The notes: generated by a model from the sequence alone, not told the origin. Positions 37,295 to 45,540 are shown, numbered from the stretch's first letter. The stretch is 64,000 nucleotides of DNA from Tolypothrix bouteillei VB521301 (GCF_000760695.4 NZ_JHEG04000001.1:2697192-2761191); one strand, 5' to 3'. Numbers and translations are program-made.

Positions 37295-38800
37295 ATGAAG
37301 GTAGAACAACAGCAACGTGCGATTGCAGCATTTCAAGAGTTTTTAACTACACCATTAGACTCACTCCTACAGCAACATATCAATACGGATGCTTCCGCAG
37401 CAGCCATAGCATTATTTCACGATGTGGCTGGTAATGTCCCTGCTTACAAAGATTTCTTGGCACAACACGCAATCAATCCTGATGAGTACCAAACTACAGA
37501 TGATTTCCAACGGCTTCCAGAACTGACAAAACAAAATTACTTGCAGCATTACTCTTTAGCGAACTTATGCCGTCACGGACAGTTAGAAACATGCGATACG
37601 ATCGCTGTCTCCTCTGGTTCTACAGGGAAACCTACATTTTGGCCTCGGTTTTTCTCAGATGAAATGCAAATTGCAACGCGTTTTGAGCAGGTATTTCATG
37701 ATAGTTTTGCCGCCGATACAAAATCCACTCTCGCTGTTATTTGTTTCACTCTAGGAACCTGGGTTGGTGGTATGTTTACAGCTAATTGCTGCCGATATCT
37801 TGCAAGCAAAGGTTATCCCATTACTGTGGTAACTCCTGGTAATAATAAAGAAGAAATTTTTCGAGTTGTGCGGGAATTGGGTTCGGCTTTTGAGCAAGTT
37901 GTTTTGTTGGGATATCCACCCTTTTTAAAAGATGTTATTGATACTGGTATAGCTCGTGGGATTGAGTGGCAGAGGTATCAGGTAAAGTTGGTGATGGCGG
38001 GAGAGGTGTTTAGTGAGGAATGGCGCAGTTTAGTTGGCGATCGCCTCGGTTCCCGGAATTTCTGTTACGATTCGGCGTCTCTCTACGGTACGGCTGATGC
38101 AGGGGTGTTGGGGAATGAGACACCTTTAAGTATTTGTATTCGCCGCTTTTTATCAAACAATCCAGAAGCAGCGCGTGCTTTATTTGGTGAATCTCGTTTA
38201 CCTACACTCGTACAATACGACCCCATCAGTCGCTTTTTTGAAGTGAAAGATGGGGCGTTGTTATTTTCAGGAAACAACGGCATCCCTCTCGTGCGTTATA
38301 ATATATTGGATAATGGAGGTATAGTTCCTTACAATGCTATGCTTGAGTTTTTAGCAAAATGGGGCTTCGATCCAGTTACAGAATTGCAAACAAATGGTGG
38401 AAGAGGAATTCGTTCGCTACCGTTTGTGTATATCTTTGGACGCTCTAACTTTACGGTTTCTTATTTTGGAGCGAATATATATCCAGAAAATGTCACTGTA
38501 GGACTCGAGCAACCAGTCATTAGAGAATGGGTGACAGGTAAGTTTGTGTTGCAGGTGAAGGAAGATGCAGATAAAAATCGCTACTTATCTGTAGTGGTGG
38601 AATTAGCACCAGGTATAGAAGAAAGTGAGGATAAAACACAAGCGATCGCATCTTCTATTCTCGAACAGCTAAAACGTCTCAATAGTGAATTTGCTAACTA
38701 TGTACCTTCAGAATACCAGATACCACAAGTCGCTTTAGCACCATTAGGCGACCCTGAGTATTTTCCTATTGGAGTTAAGCATCGATATACGAGAAAATGA
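37295..38800 (+). CDS. Adenylate-forming enzyme, phenylacetate-CoA ligase (PaaK)-like
   Basis: A 501-residue member of the PaaK branch of AMP-forming acyl-CoA synthetases. The phosphate-binding loop SSGSTGKPT is near residue 107 from the chosen start; later come YGTADAG (adenine-binding region) and a C-terminal lid-like part with KFVLQVKEDADK and IPIGVKHRY-like end. ATG at 37295 is selected because GGGGGAG lies 10 bases upstream; the longer frame adds 16 residues without similarity. The substrate is unknown: an aryl or acyl acid. It is about 9 kb from the siderophore genes and separated by unrelated genes, so membership in that pathway is not supported. Confidence 0.8.
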   Translation: MKVEQQQRAIAAFQEFLTTPLDSLLQQHINTDASAAAIALFHDVAGNVPAYKDFLAQHAINPDEYQTTDDFQRLPELTKQNYLQHYSLANLCRHGQLETCDTIAVSSGSTGKPTFWPRFFSDEMQIATRFEQVFHDSFAADTKSTLAVICFTLGTWVGGMFTANCCRYLASKGYPITVVTPGNNKEEIFRVVRELGSAFEQVVLLGYPPFLKDVIDTGIARGIEWQRYQVKLVMAGEVFSEEWRSLVGDRLGSRNFCYDSASLYGTADAGVLGNETPLSICIRRFLSNNPEAARALFGESRLPTLVQYDPISRFFEVKDGALLFSGNNGIPLVRYNILDNGGIVPYNAMLEFLAKWGFDPVTELQTNGGRGIRSLPFVYIFGRSNFTVSYFGANIYPENVTVGLEQPVIREWVTGKFVLQVKEDADKNRYLSVVVELAPGIEESEDKTQAIASSILEQLKRLNSEFANYVPSEYQIPQVALAPLGDPEYFPIGVKHRYTRK

Positions 38801-39149
38801 GATAAGAAGCAATTGTTTACCTAGCTGCTAAATTGCGATCGCTTGTTTTTCTCTTCACTTTAAACAGAGCGATCGCATTTTCTACTCTCGAACAGTTAAA
38901 ACGGCTTAATTGTAAACTATCTACAGTTGAGAAAGTTATCAAGTTAAATTCAATTCTTCAGTAATATCCACAAAGAGAATTGTAGAAAAACATATGCTGC
39001 GAAGCAGAGTCAGTTAGGTTAGGCTTTTGTCGTAAATATTTTAAACTAAATGTCTGGAAAACTAGTATTTTTCTATACTCAGTAATTAAGCAAGCTCGAT
39101 CTTTACAAGCTACAGACATTTTTGGATAAAAATTTTTCAGAAGAAAAAT
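38801..39149. other. Intergenic region with partial duplication of the upstream gene's 3' end
   Basis: No gene seen. Bases about 38870-38916 repeat, with roughly 80% identity, the segment at 38641-38688 inside the end of the PaaK-like gene (GCGATCGCAT..TCTA.TCTCGAACAG..AAAACG), so a short relic of a second copy is present. The rest is AT-rich without recognisable signals. Confidence 0.6.
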
Positions 39150-39584
39150 ATGCCGTCCTCATTGTCTGTTGATAGCACTATTGTGCTTTGGATACCAGAC
39201 TTTGACTCAATCGTAATTCCAAAACAAAATTCTCATGAAGAAGATTTATATAAAATTGATAGGACAAATAAAGAAGCTTTTAATAAAGCAATATACGTAC
39301 ACGAGCTAATGTGTAAACAAAATGTTGCACATAATTCATTGACTTTAAATCTATTACTAAAATTTACTCCTGATTTTGATACTGCTTGGAAGCTGTATCA
39401 AGCACTAGAAAGGGATAAAAGAATAAAAAAAGGTGAAGTTTCATTTTAAATTTTTAATACTTTAATTGGTAAAGCTAATAAAAAGCAAGAGAAAGAAGTT
39501 CTAGAAATGGTAGAAGCTAAATATCCAAAACTAGTTAATAAAATGAAAAATAATGATGTAAGAAAAAAGGGTAAAAGTAGCTAA
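39150..39584 (+). pseudogene. PPR-like small gene interrupted by an in-frame stop
   Basis: The first open part (39150-39449, 99 residues) ends with EVSF and TAA, but the same frame continues without shift as IFNTLIGKANKKQEKEV up to a TAA at 39582-39584. NSLTLNLLLK...DTAWKLYQAL and EVSFNTLIGKA have the spacing and residues of pentatricopeptide-like helical repeats (compare xTYNTLIxxxxK). The TAA (39447-39449) therefore appears to interrupt a longer ancestral gene. The DNA is more AT-rich than its neighbours. Alternatively the 99-residue product is complete and the similarity is coincidental. Confidence 0.45.
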
Positions 39585-39589
39585 GGCGT

Positions 39590-40171
39590 ATGTTGAAATT
39601 TCATATAAAATCTAAGTACAGAAGTGCGATCGCACCAATAATCCCGGTTATAGGAATAACACTTGCATTTTTAATCGCCGGGTGTGAGGAAGCTGTAGAG
39701 TATTTACCTCCTCTGCCCAAAATTGAAGTACCATCTGGCAAACCTCAAAAACCTGCTGTTCTTGCCCAAACTTCCGCAACAGCCAATATTGAGGCAGCTG
39801 TTAGGCAAGATATTAATCAAGTTCGCCTTAAATATGGCTTAAAACCTTTGCAAAACAATGAAAAGCTAGCAGAAGTAGCCCGAAGGTACAGTCGGCAAAT
39901 GGCCGAGAAAAACTTTTTTAGCCATACTGGATCTGATGGTAGCACCCTTTCCCAAAGAGCGCGATCGGGAGGAATTATTTACTGGGTGGTTGGTGAAAAT
40001 TTATTTAAAAGCACAAATATTCCCCGACCCGTACCAGTGGCGGTGGATGGTTGGATGAAAAGCCCCGGACACCGGGAGAATATCCTACGTCCCATTTTTA
40101 AAGAGACTGGGGTCGGCGTTTGGAAAATTGGCAGGACTTATTATATTACGCAGTTATTTTTACGAGGTTAA
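39590..40171 (+). CDS. CAP-domain (SCP/PR1-like) lipoprotein
   Basis: A 193-residue secreted lipoprotein. A hydrophobic signal segment (IAPIIPVIGITLAFLIAGC) ends in a lipobox with Cys at 31; a short Pro-rich linker leads to a CAP/SCP domain. Conserved CAP signatures are visible: NQVRLKYGLKPL, FSHTGSDGSTLSQRA, VGENLF and SPGHRENIL. Bacterial CAP proteins are extracellular or periplasmic; their biochemical role is poorly defined. The final 14 codons fall inside a ~210-bp direct repeat whose second copy lies 800 bp to the right. Confidence 0.92.
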   Translation: MLKFHIKSKYRSAIAPIIPVIGITLAFLIAGCEEAVEYLPPLPKIEVPSGKPQKPAVLAQTSATANIEAAVRQDINQVRLKYGLKPLQNNEKLAEVARRYSRQMAEKNFFSHTGSDGSTLSQRARSGGIIYWVVGENLFKSTNIPRPVPVAVDGWMKSPGHRENILRPIFKETGVGVWKIGRTYYITQLFLRG

Positions 40172-40335
40172 CTCACATTTTCGTTCATAACGGGGGGCGC
40201 AGGGAGCTCCCCAACAAACTTGTGCGGGAGGTATGTCGCTAAAAACACTGCTACAAGCACCAATCACAGCATTAGACCCAATTTTAACTCCCGGTCCCAC
40301 AAAGCAATCTGCAGCTACCCACGCTTCATTGCCAG
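40126..40335. repeat. Direct repeat, left copy (800-bp offset)
   Basis: This segment matches 40926-41135 at a constant offset of 800 bp with about eight mismatches in 210 bases. It contains the 3' end of the CAP gene and the 3' part of an acetyltransferase gene in convergent orientation. Between the copies lies a toxin-antitoxin pair. Confidence 0.95.
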
Positions 40336-40342
40336 TAGTCAT
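40160..40342 (-). pseudogene. Acetyltransferase 3' fragment (duplicate)
   Basis: A 60-residue frame encoding only the last hexapeptide-repeat coils (AWVAADCFVGPGVKIGSNAV) and tail of the full-length acetyltransferase at 40960-41532, to which it is nearly identical. It is a by-product of the 210-bp duplication; the acyl-binding and N-terminal parts are missing, so it is not expected to be functional. Confidence 0.85.
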
Positions 40343-40348
40343 CCTCGA

Positions 40349-40633
40349 TCAATACACTTCATCATGAGAACCAATGTCAATCAAGAATATTTCCTCTTCT
40401 CCAGAGTCTGAATTCTCAACAAAATTAAACACAATACGACAATCATATTCAATAGAACAAGCCCAAGCCCCAAGTAACTTACCTTTAAGCTTATGGGTTT
40501 GCAAAATTGGATCGAATGGATTGGTTGCTAAGAGGACTAAGCATTCTTCAATGCGTTCTTGCATTTCCGGTCGTCGTTGTACCAATTTTTTGAAAGCTCG
40601 CTTGAACGAAGATGCTAAAACTATCGTTCTCAC
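40349..40633 (-). CDS. RelE/ParE-superfamily mRNA interferase-type toxin
   Basis: A 94-residue basic protein of the RelE/YafQ-like toxin group: RTIVLASSFKRAFKKLVQRR, HKLKGKLLGAWACSIEYDCR and IVFNF, then LIDIGSHDEVY, the characteristic C-terminal end with conserved His. Such toxins cleave mRNA at the ribosome. The gene starts directly after the stop of the antitoxin gene (0-bp gap), the usual antitoxin-toxin order. The pair sits between two copies of a 210-bp direct repeat, indicating recent insertion or duplication. Confidence 0.9.
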   Translation of the reverse strand: MRTIVLASSFKRAFKKLVQRRPEMQERIEECLVLLATNPFDPILQTHKLKGKLLGAWACSIEYDCRIVFNFVENSDSGEEEIFLIDIGSHDEVY

Positions 40634-40849
40634 TTACTGCCTCAACTCAGCAATGATCTGCTCAACTGTTCCTCGAAATACTTTACCTGCTTGATACTCT
40701 GCCTGTGCTTGAGCAATATTAGCAGCAATTTCTGAACGTCGCTGTTCAGCCAATCGTCGTTGTACCAAATCGATAAGAGCCTCTTGTTCCTCAATCGATA
40801 AAGTCTCAACGCTTTCTAAAACCTGCTCAAACTTTGAAGCTTGTGTCAT
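40634..40849 (-). CDS. Antitoxin of RelE-type pair
   Basis: A 71-residue acidic helical protein (VETLSIEEQEALIDLVQRRL, AANIAQAQAEYQAGK) typical of the antitoxins found in cyanobacteria upstream of this RelE/YafQ-like toxin. It probably binds and neutralises the toxin through its C-terminal half and represses its own promoter. No separate DNA-binding motif can be identified confidently. AT-rich DNA upstream (40850-40925) presumably carries the promoter. Confidence 0.85.
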   Translation of the reverse strand: MTQASKFEQVLESVETLSIEEQEALIDLVQRRLAEQRRSEIAANIAQAQAEYQAGKVFRGTVEQIIAELRQ

Positions 40850-40925
40850 CAGTAAATTTTCTATTATTGTAAACTTCTTTATTATAAAGAAACAAATTCA
40901 GAGGTTGTGAGGACGATAATTGAAG

Positions 40926-41135
40926 AATTGGCAGGACTTATTATATTACGCAGTTATTTTTACGAGGTTAACTCACATTTTCTTTCATAACGTGGGACAC
41001 AGGGAGTTCCCCAACAAACTTGTGCGGGAGGTATGTCGCTAAAAACACTGCTACGAGCACCAATCACAGCATTAGACCCAATTTTAACTCCCGGTCCCAC
41101 AAAGCAATCTGCAGCTATCCACGCTCCATTGCCAA
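40926..41135. repeat. Direct repeat, right copy (800-bp offset)
   Basis: Second copy of the element at 40126-40335. It overlaps the intact 3' end of the acetyltransferase gene and carries a 3' remnant of the CAP gene (TTGGCAGGACTTATTATATT onward) in non-coding context. Confidence 0.95.
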
Positions 41136-41532
41136 CGGTAATACTTGCTGTTTTTAAGCCGAAAGCTGGATCGCGAAGGTCGTGGTTTCCAGTACACAGG
41201 TAGCTTTTTTGGGAGATGACGCAGTGTTCTCCTATGTCAATACAATCGAGACTGTAGAAAACTACGTCATCTCCTATCCAACTGTAATCGCCAATAGTGA
41301 CTTTCCATGGATAGGTGAAACGAGCAGTTGGTCTAATCAGAACCCCTTGACCGATACGAGCACCGAACAAACGCAGCAAAGCACAGCGCAAGCCATTGAA
41401 GGGGTGAGGTGTCAGAGGAAAAGCGATCGCTTGTACAAACCACCACAGCAAGATATACCAGCCGGGTCGCCCTCGGTCAAACCAAGATTGGTCGTATTTG
41501 CGTAAATCTACAAAAGGTGTGTTATTTGTCAT
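40960..41532 (-). CDS. WcaF-like hexapeptide-repeat acetyltransferase
   Basis: A 190-residue left-handed beta-helix acyltransferase of the colanic-acid WcaF group. The N-terminal region (FVDLRKYDQSWFDRGRPGWY, LLRLFGARIGQGVLIRP) and imperfect hexapeptide turns (ITVGNGAWIAADCFVGPGV, KIGSNAVIGARS) are clear; the catalytic His is in CTGNHDL. It transfers acetyl groups to a sugar of a surface polysaccharide. Two family-2 glycosyltransferases lie just upstream on the same strand, so it probably belongs to a polysaccharide (possibly hormogonium-type, HpsU-like) gene set. Its 3' end has been duplicated to the left. Confidence 0.9.
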   Translation of the reverse strand: MTNNTPFVDLRKYDQSWFDRGRPGWYILLWWFVQAIAFPLTPHPFNGLRCALLRLFGARIGQGVLIRPTARFTYPWKVTIGDYSWIGDDVVFYSLDCIDIGEHCVISQKSYLCTGNHDLRDPAFGLKTASITVGNGAWIAADCFVGPGVKIGSNAVIGARSSVFSDIPPAQVCWGTPCVPRYERKCELTS

Positions 41533-41539
41533 ACAAGAA

Positions 41540-41612
41540 AATTGTTAGTTGTTAGTTGGTTAGTTGTTCGTGGATAAAAATAACTACTAACCACTAACCA
41601 CTAACCACTAAT
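41540..41612. repeat. TTAGTTG/CCACTAA hairpin repeat
   Basis: Tandem GTTAGTT units, a loop near TAAAAA, then CTAACCA units three times. Same family as elements after pgk and between the kinase genes. Confidence 0.75.
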
Positions 41613-41818
41613 TTATCTGGGAAAGGCAGAGGGCAGAGGGCAGAGGGCAGAAGGGAGGAATAAGTATTAAAGGTAACAAGTAATCCCTTCTATTCCGTCT
41701 GACCTCTGCCAAAGGGGTATAAAACCCCACCGTCTACACGGTGTCTACAATCGGTTGGGGTCAGAATCCCCAACAGAAGTGAGCCTTCTGCCATCTGCCT
41801 CCAGCAAGGCTGCCTTCT
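41613..41818. repeat. GGCAGAG tandem repeats and small palindromes
   Basis: Four GGCAGAG-type units (41627-41655) and their complement near 41790-41810 (CTTCTGCCATCTGCC) bracket several short palindromes (GGGGTATAAAACCCC, CCGTCTACACGG, TTGGGGTCAGAATCCCCAA). No gene. It resembles the ends of small dispersed palindromic elements common in this cyanobacterial group. Confidence 0.6.
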
Positions 41819-42766
41819 TCAAATTACTGTGTGCCCAATTTCTTTAGGTAAGGAGGGCGGCTGTACAATGGGTTGAGATGAGGTATTTAAGCGTCCATTA
41901 TGTTGGCGCAATTCGTAAAGTTTGACACCAATTTGATATTCATATTGACTTAAAAGCCGTCCGTAAATGTACCCCGCTCTGCCATCTAAAAACCCGCGTT
42001 GAATAATATAAAATAAAACAAAGCGTAACAATGGTTTAAATGGCAATCGTACCCAAACTTTTTTCAAGAAGCGTTTGCGTTTCACGGCATCTCCAAAGAG
42101 ACTCGCACCGATAGTACCGTTATCATCTTTGCCTTCGAGCAAATTGTGATAAACACGGGCTTCCCAGTTAGAATAACGGTTGTGCCTCTCTATCCAATGG
42201 AAGAGATCGCGGAAATCCTCATGCAACATATCATGTTTGAGGTAGCCTACTTTTCCATCCAAAATAACGTGTTCGTGAACTTCGTTATCGCCTGTATTGG
42301 GAATATCTTCAGTATTGAGGTTTTCGTAACGACCTTTTTTGTGTTTGAACAAACGCAAGTTCCAATCAGGATATTTGCCCCCATGACGAATCCATGTTCC
42401 TAAGAAATAAACTCGACGGTTGAGGTAATAACCATTGAATTCAGGATTTTCAATAGCTTGGGCAATTTCATCCCACAATTCAGGGGGAATGCGTTCGTCG
42501 CAATCAACAATTAGCACCCATTCGTTACGAAAGGGTAGATTTTCTAAAGACCAATTTTTCTTTTTAGGCCAGCGTCCGTTGAAGGAAAATTGTACAACGT
42601 TTGCACCATAATTTTGAGAAATTTCAACGCTTTTATCGCTACTTTGAGAATCAACAACAAAAACTTCATCTGCTCTTTGAACGCTTGTCAGACAAGCAGG
42701 TAAATTAGCTTGTTCGTTTTTTGCTGGAATAAGTACAGAAACTGGTATTTTGGAAGACATAATCAA
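41819..42766 (-). CDS. Family 2 glycosyltransferase, WaaE/KdtX-like
   Basis: A 315-residue GT-A enzyme. It begins VSVLIPAKNEQANLPACL, contains VDSQSSDKS and the DCDERIP metal-binding DxD-type motif, and HEDFRDLFHWIERHNRYSNW in the acceptor part. The C-terminal region carries an amphipathic or hydrophobic stretch (LPFKPLLRFVLFYIIQRGFL) that may tether it to the membrane. Likely adds a sugar during lipopolysaccharide or exopolysaccharide assembly. It follows the next glycosyltransferase by 6 bp on the same strand, forming an operon. Confidence 0.9.
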   Translation of the reverse strand: MIMSSKIPVSVLIPAKNEQANLPACLTSVQRADEVFVVDSQSSDKSVEISQNYGANVVQFSFNGRWPKKKNWSLENLPFRNEWVLIVDCDERIPPELWDEIAQAIENPEFNGYYLNRRVYFLGTWIRHGGKYPDWNLRLFKHKKGRYENLNTEDIPNTGDNEVHEHVILDGKVGYLKHDMLHEDFRDLFHWIERHNRYSNWEARVYHNLLEGKDDNGTIGASLFGDAVKRKRFLKKVWVRLPFKPLLRFVLFYIIQRGFLDGRAGYIYGRLLSQYEYQIGVKLYELRQHNGRLNTSSQPIVQPPSLPKEIGHTVI

Positions 42767-42772
42767 TAAGCT

Positions 42773-43711
42773 TTATTTGTTATCTTTTTTGGATGTGAGT
42801 AAAAGACCCTTAATAGCAGCGTTTAAATAACCAATTTGACCATAAGCATAAACAAGTTTGTCAAAGCGTTCTGCTGGGTCTGAAAAATGCTGCAACGATT
42901 TGTACAGCCCGCGTAAGAATCGCTCGCCGCCACGCAGCAATTGACTTATACCAGCTTTGCCAACCAGTTCTTCTCGGTAACAATCACTGATCCCTTGCCA
43001 CCAGCCCCGATTGAGGAACCAAGAGCGTTGAAGGCGTTCGGGAGCAACGTTATGAGCTACAAGAGCTTCTGGAAGGTAAGCAACCTGCATCCCCCGATCG
43101 AGAGCAAGTTCGGTCATTTGCAGTTCTTCATGAGAGAGTAACTTAGTACCAACTCGACCAAGATTTGTATCAAAACCTCCTATTTCTTTAAGGAAACTAT
43201 GGCGTATGGAGTAATTCAAGCCCCTAGGGGTCATTCCTGGGTCTTGGATGTAGACTAAGCTGTTACCTAAATCGTATGCTCCTAAGTTAGCTGCTAATCC
43301 GGTAGATAGCCAACTTGGGGATTGCATTCCTTGAGGCCACAGTAGGGTAACTTTGCCACCAGCAATTGCTAGCTTGGGGTTGTCCTGATACGCTGAGTAC
43401 AAAACTTGCAGCCAGCGCGAGCTCGCTTCTGCATCGTCGTCTAGGTAGGCTAAAATTTCCCCACTAGCTACTTGAGCGCCAGTGTTGCGGGCAACGGAAA
43501 GTCCCAATACTGGTTCAAAAATATACTTAAGCCGTAGGTCGTGGTTTCTTTGTTCCGTAATTTCACGAGTGCGATCGCTCGACCCATTATCCACAACTAT
43601 CACTTCAAAGTCTCCAGCAAAATCTTGTGCCAAAAGACTATCGATGGCAGCCCCTAAGTATTTTTCGCGGTTGTGAGTACAAATAATGGCAGAAATTGGT
43701 ATTTGTGGCAT
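42773..43711 (-). CDS. Family 2 glycosyltransferase
   Basis: A 312-residue GT-A glycosyltransferase: ISAIICTHNREKYLGAAIDS, VVDNGSSDRT, LAYLDDDAEAS (metal-binding acidic cluster), GGFDTNLGRVG and the acceptor-side HEELQM. A basic amphipathic segment near SQLLRGGERFLRGLYKSL could associate with membrane. It is the first gene of the two-glycosyltransferase operon. Exact sugar donor cannot be predicted. Hormogonium polysaccharide glycosyltransferases are the nearest context I can suggest, given the WcaF-like enzyme downstream. Confidence 0.9.
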   Translation of the reverse strand: MPQIPISAIICTHNREKYLGAAIDSLLAQDFAGDFEVIVVDNGSSDRTREITEQRNHDLRLKYIFEPVLGLSVARNTGAQVASGEILAYLDDDAEASSRWLQVLYSAYQDNPKLAIAGGKVTLLWPQGMQSPSWLSTGLAANLGAYDLGNSLVYIQDPGMTPRGLNYSIRHSFLKEIGGFDTNLGRVGTKLLSHEELQMTELALDRGMQVAYLPEALVAHNVAPERLQRSWFLNRGWWQGISDCYREELVGKAGISQLLRGGERFLRGLYKSLQHFSDPAERFDKLVYAYGQIGYLNAAIKGLLLTSKKDNK

Positions 43712-44023
43712 ATTTAGTCATCGTTATCAGTTATCAGCTGTGGGTTATCAGTTATCAGTTATGACTAATAACTTTTCACTGATTACTGTTTTAGCCTACT
43801 CTGGAGCTAATCTATACCAAAGATTTACATCTCACCAACCGAGTTTTTTCGGAGAAATCGAAAGAATTCTTTATTTTTCTGGTATTTTCTTTTAGACACG
43901 GATGGGCAAGAAAACTATTTCTCTCATGCAATAAGTATTCTTGCTTATTTGGTAAACAAAAGGGAGACGTCCGCCCCACACGAGTGAGTCTTACTGGGGC
44001 GGTGGAAGTTTGGGAATTATAAG
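43712..44023. repeat. Intergenic region with TTATCAG repeats
   Basis: Bases 43716-43790 contain several TTATCAG/TCAGTTA units and the inverse ACTGATTACTG. The remainder (about 230 bp) has no gene; GGGGCGGTGG near 43998 lies next to the 3' end of the following minus-strand gene. Confidence 0.6.
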
Positions 44024-44794
44024 TTACTGTGCTTGAATGTGACCGTGCAAAATCACAAGAGTTTCTGCAAGTTGTGCAAGACGGGTTTCTAAATACTGCT
44101 TGCGCCCCAAGAGCTGGCGCAGCTTTTGGTAACGAGCGATCGCTACACTGACACTAGCAACTTGCTCCTGCGGACACGGACGCGACCAGACTCGACCTGA
44201 GGCATCCAAACCACACAAACGATACCCAGCACGAGGTGACTGACAGGCAACATTACTGTCAGATGTACAAATTTCTTCTACATAATCCATAAGGCGATCG
44301 ACTTCTGCGTGTCGCAGTGTTGCGGTTCCTCCTGGCTGTGATTCGCGTTCGCGAGATTCCAACCAACCATTGACAATTGGTCCCTCTAAATAAATATCTT
44401 GAATTTGCTTAACAATTGTTTGTAATTCTGTTTGCCAAGAAGCAACTGTTTCTTGGATTTCTAGCAATATATTCATTGCCAATCCTGGATTAGCTGCATT
44501 GCGATGGCTGGAAAAGTTAGGAGTTTTCAATTTTGGGAGACTGGGTGTTTTGCAACCGTTTTCTTGCGCGGGAAAAGTCTGCACGGAATTATCGTGAGGG
44601 GGTAAATCCTGCTCTAGTTGCGTAGTTAACTCACTTTCAGTTGGTATTTCAGTACTAGAAGATGCCTCTGATGTCCCAAGACTAATCCGAAATGATAAAG
44701 CTTTCTTGGTCGAAGTCTCTGGTTCGGTGGAAGCAGTGTTGCGAGTCCCCAAATCGTGTAAAGTTGCTTCTATGCGTTTTACTCCTGTTCTCAT
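44024..44794 (-). CDS. Conserved cyanobacterial hypothetical protein
   Basis: A 256-residue protein with a low-complexity Ser/Thr/Glu-rich N-terminal half (about 1-105) and a more ordered C-terminal half. The latter contains a helix (LEIQETVASWQTELQTIVKQ), a Cys-containing segment (EEICTSDSNVACQSPRAGYR, LCGLDASGRVWSRPCP) and a coiled-coil end (YQKLRQLLGRKQYLETRLAQL). No transmembrane segment or signal peptide. I do not know its function. It is divergent from cobU with a short repeat-containing gap between. Confidence 0.7.
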   Translation of the reverse strand: MRTGVKRIEATLHDLGTRNTASTEPETSTKKALSFRISLGTSEASSSTEIPTESELTTQLEQDLPPHDNSVQTFPAQENGCKTPSLPKLKTPNFSSHRNAANPGLAMNILLEIQETVASWQTELQTIVKQIQDIYLEGPIVNGWLESRERESQPGGTATLRHAEVDRLMDYVEEICTSDSNVACQSPRAGYRLCGLDASGRVWSRPCPQEQVASVSVAIARYQKLRQLLGRKQYLETRLAQLAETLVILHGHIQAQ

Positions 44795-44814
44795 ATAAAT
44801 ATCTCTAGTAAGGA

Positions 44815-44905
44815 TGAAGGATTGAGGATAAAGTATGAAGGATAACGGATGTAAAATAAATTACACTTATTTACTCTACACTTTATCCTTCAAATCCTGC
44901 CAGTC
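44815..44905. repeat. Inverted AAGGAT-type repeat
   Basis: Units related to AAGGATGAAGGATTGAGGAT and AAGTATGAAGGATAA are followed by CACTTTATCCTTCAAATCC, giving a possible hairpin between the two divergent genes. Confidence 0.55.
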
Positions 44906-44970
44906 ATTATATTTAAAGTTATTAGGCTACAAAATGCCAGCCTCGAGATGAAAAAATTTGGTAAATAGCT

Positions 44971-45540
44971 TTGAGTAAAATTATCTTGGTGACCGGACCA
45001 ACACGTTCTGGGAAAAGTGAATGGGCAGAAACCTTGGCAGCACAGTCAAGCAAAGCAGTTGTTTATATAGCAACAGCAACTCTTGATTCAGATGATGAAG
45101 AGTGGATGCAACGAGTTCAACAACACCAACAAAGACGTCCCCAAAATTGGATGACGTTGGAGGTGCCGTATGAATTGTCAGCAGCGCTAGCTGAAGCTAA
45201 ACCAAATACCTGCCTTTTGATAGATGCTTTGGGAACTTGGATTGCCAATCTTTTAGAACAAGATGATTGGAACTGGCAAAATACCGTTCAAGAGTTTTTA
45301 GACACCGTGCAACTTGTGGCGGCTGATATGATTTTTGTTGCTGAGGAGACAGGTTGGGGTGTCGTACCTGCTTATTCTACCGGGAGAACGTTTCGCGATC
45401 GCTTGGGTTCTTTGGTGCGTCAGTTAGGTGGAATTGCCGATACCGTTTATTTGGTGACTGGAGGTTATGCTCTTAATCTCAGCGTCCTCGGTTCTCCGCT
45501 ACGCGATCGAGGAATACAAGGGATTCAGGAAAATGATTGA
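44971..45540 (+). CDS. cobU: Adenosylcobinamide kinase / phosphate guanylyltransferase
   Basis: A 189-residue CobU/CobP enzyme that phosphorylates adenosylcobinamide and attaches GMP in cobalamin assembly. P-loop GPTRSGKSEWAE at 9-20 (the usual first residues GGARSGKS are slightly changed), the guanylylation-site region VQQHQQRRPQNW with His, LLIDALGTW and VAEETGWGVVPAYSTGR, RFRD-type motif (TFRDRLG). The start is TTG at 44971, giving the typical N-terminus MSKIILVTG; no nearer ATG fits. Other cobalamin genes are not in the window. Confidence 0.95.
   Translation: MSKIILVTGPTRSGKSEWAETLAAQSSKAVVYIATATLDSDDEEWMQRVQQHQQRRPQNWMTLEVPYELSAALAEAKPNTCLLIDALGTWIANLLEQDDWNWQNTVQEFLDTVQLVAADMIFVAEETGWGVVPAYSTGRTFRDRLGSLVRQLGGIADTVYLVTGGYALNLSVLGSPLRDRGIQGIQEND

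Noticed and set aside
37295..38800. PaaK-like ligase as the starter-activating enzyme of the siderophore pathway
   Set aside because: It lies about 9 kb from the receptor operon behind unrelated genes, and the first PKS protein already carries its own loading AT. No sequence evidence links them.
41700..41818. Possible transposon RNA or IS200/IS605-type end in the palindromes
   Set aside because: No transposase or TnpB frame nearby and only short palindromes are visible; kept as a repeat only.
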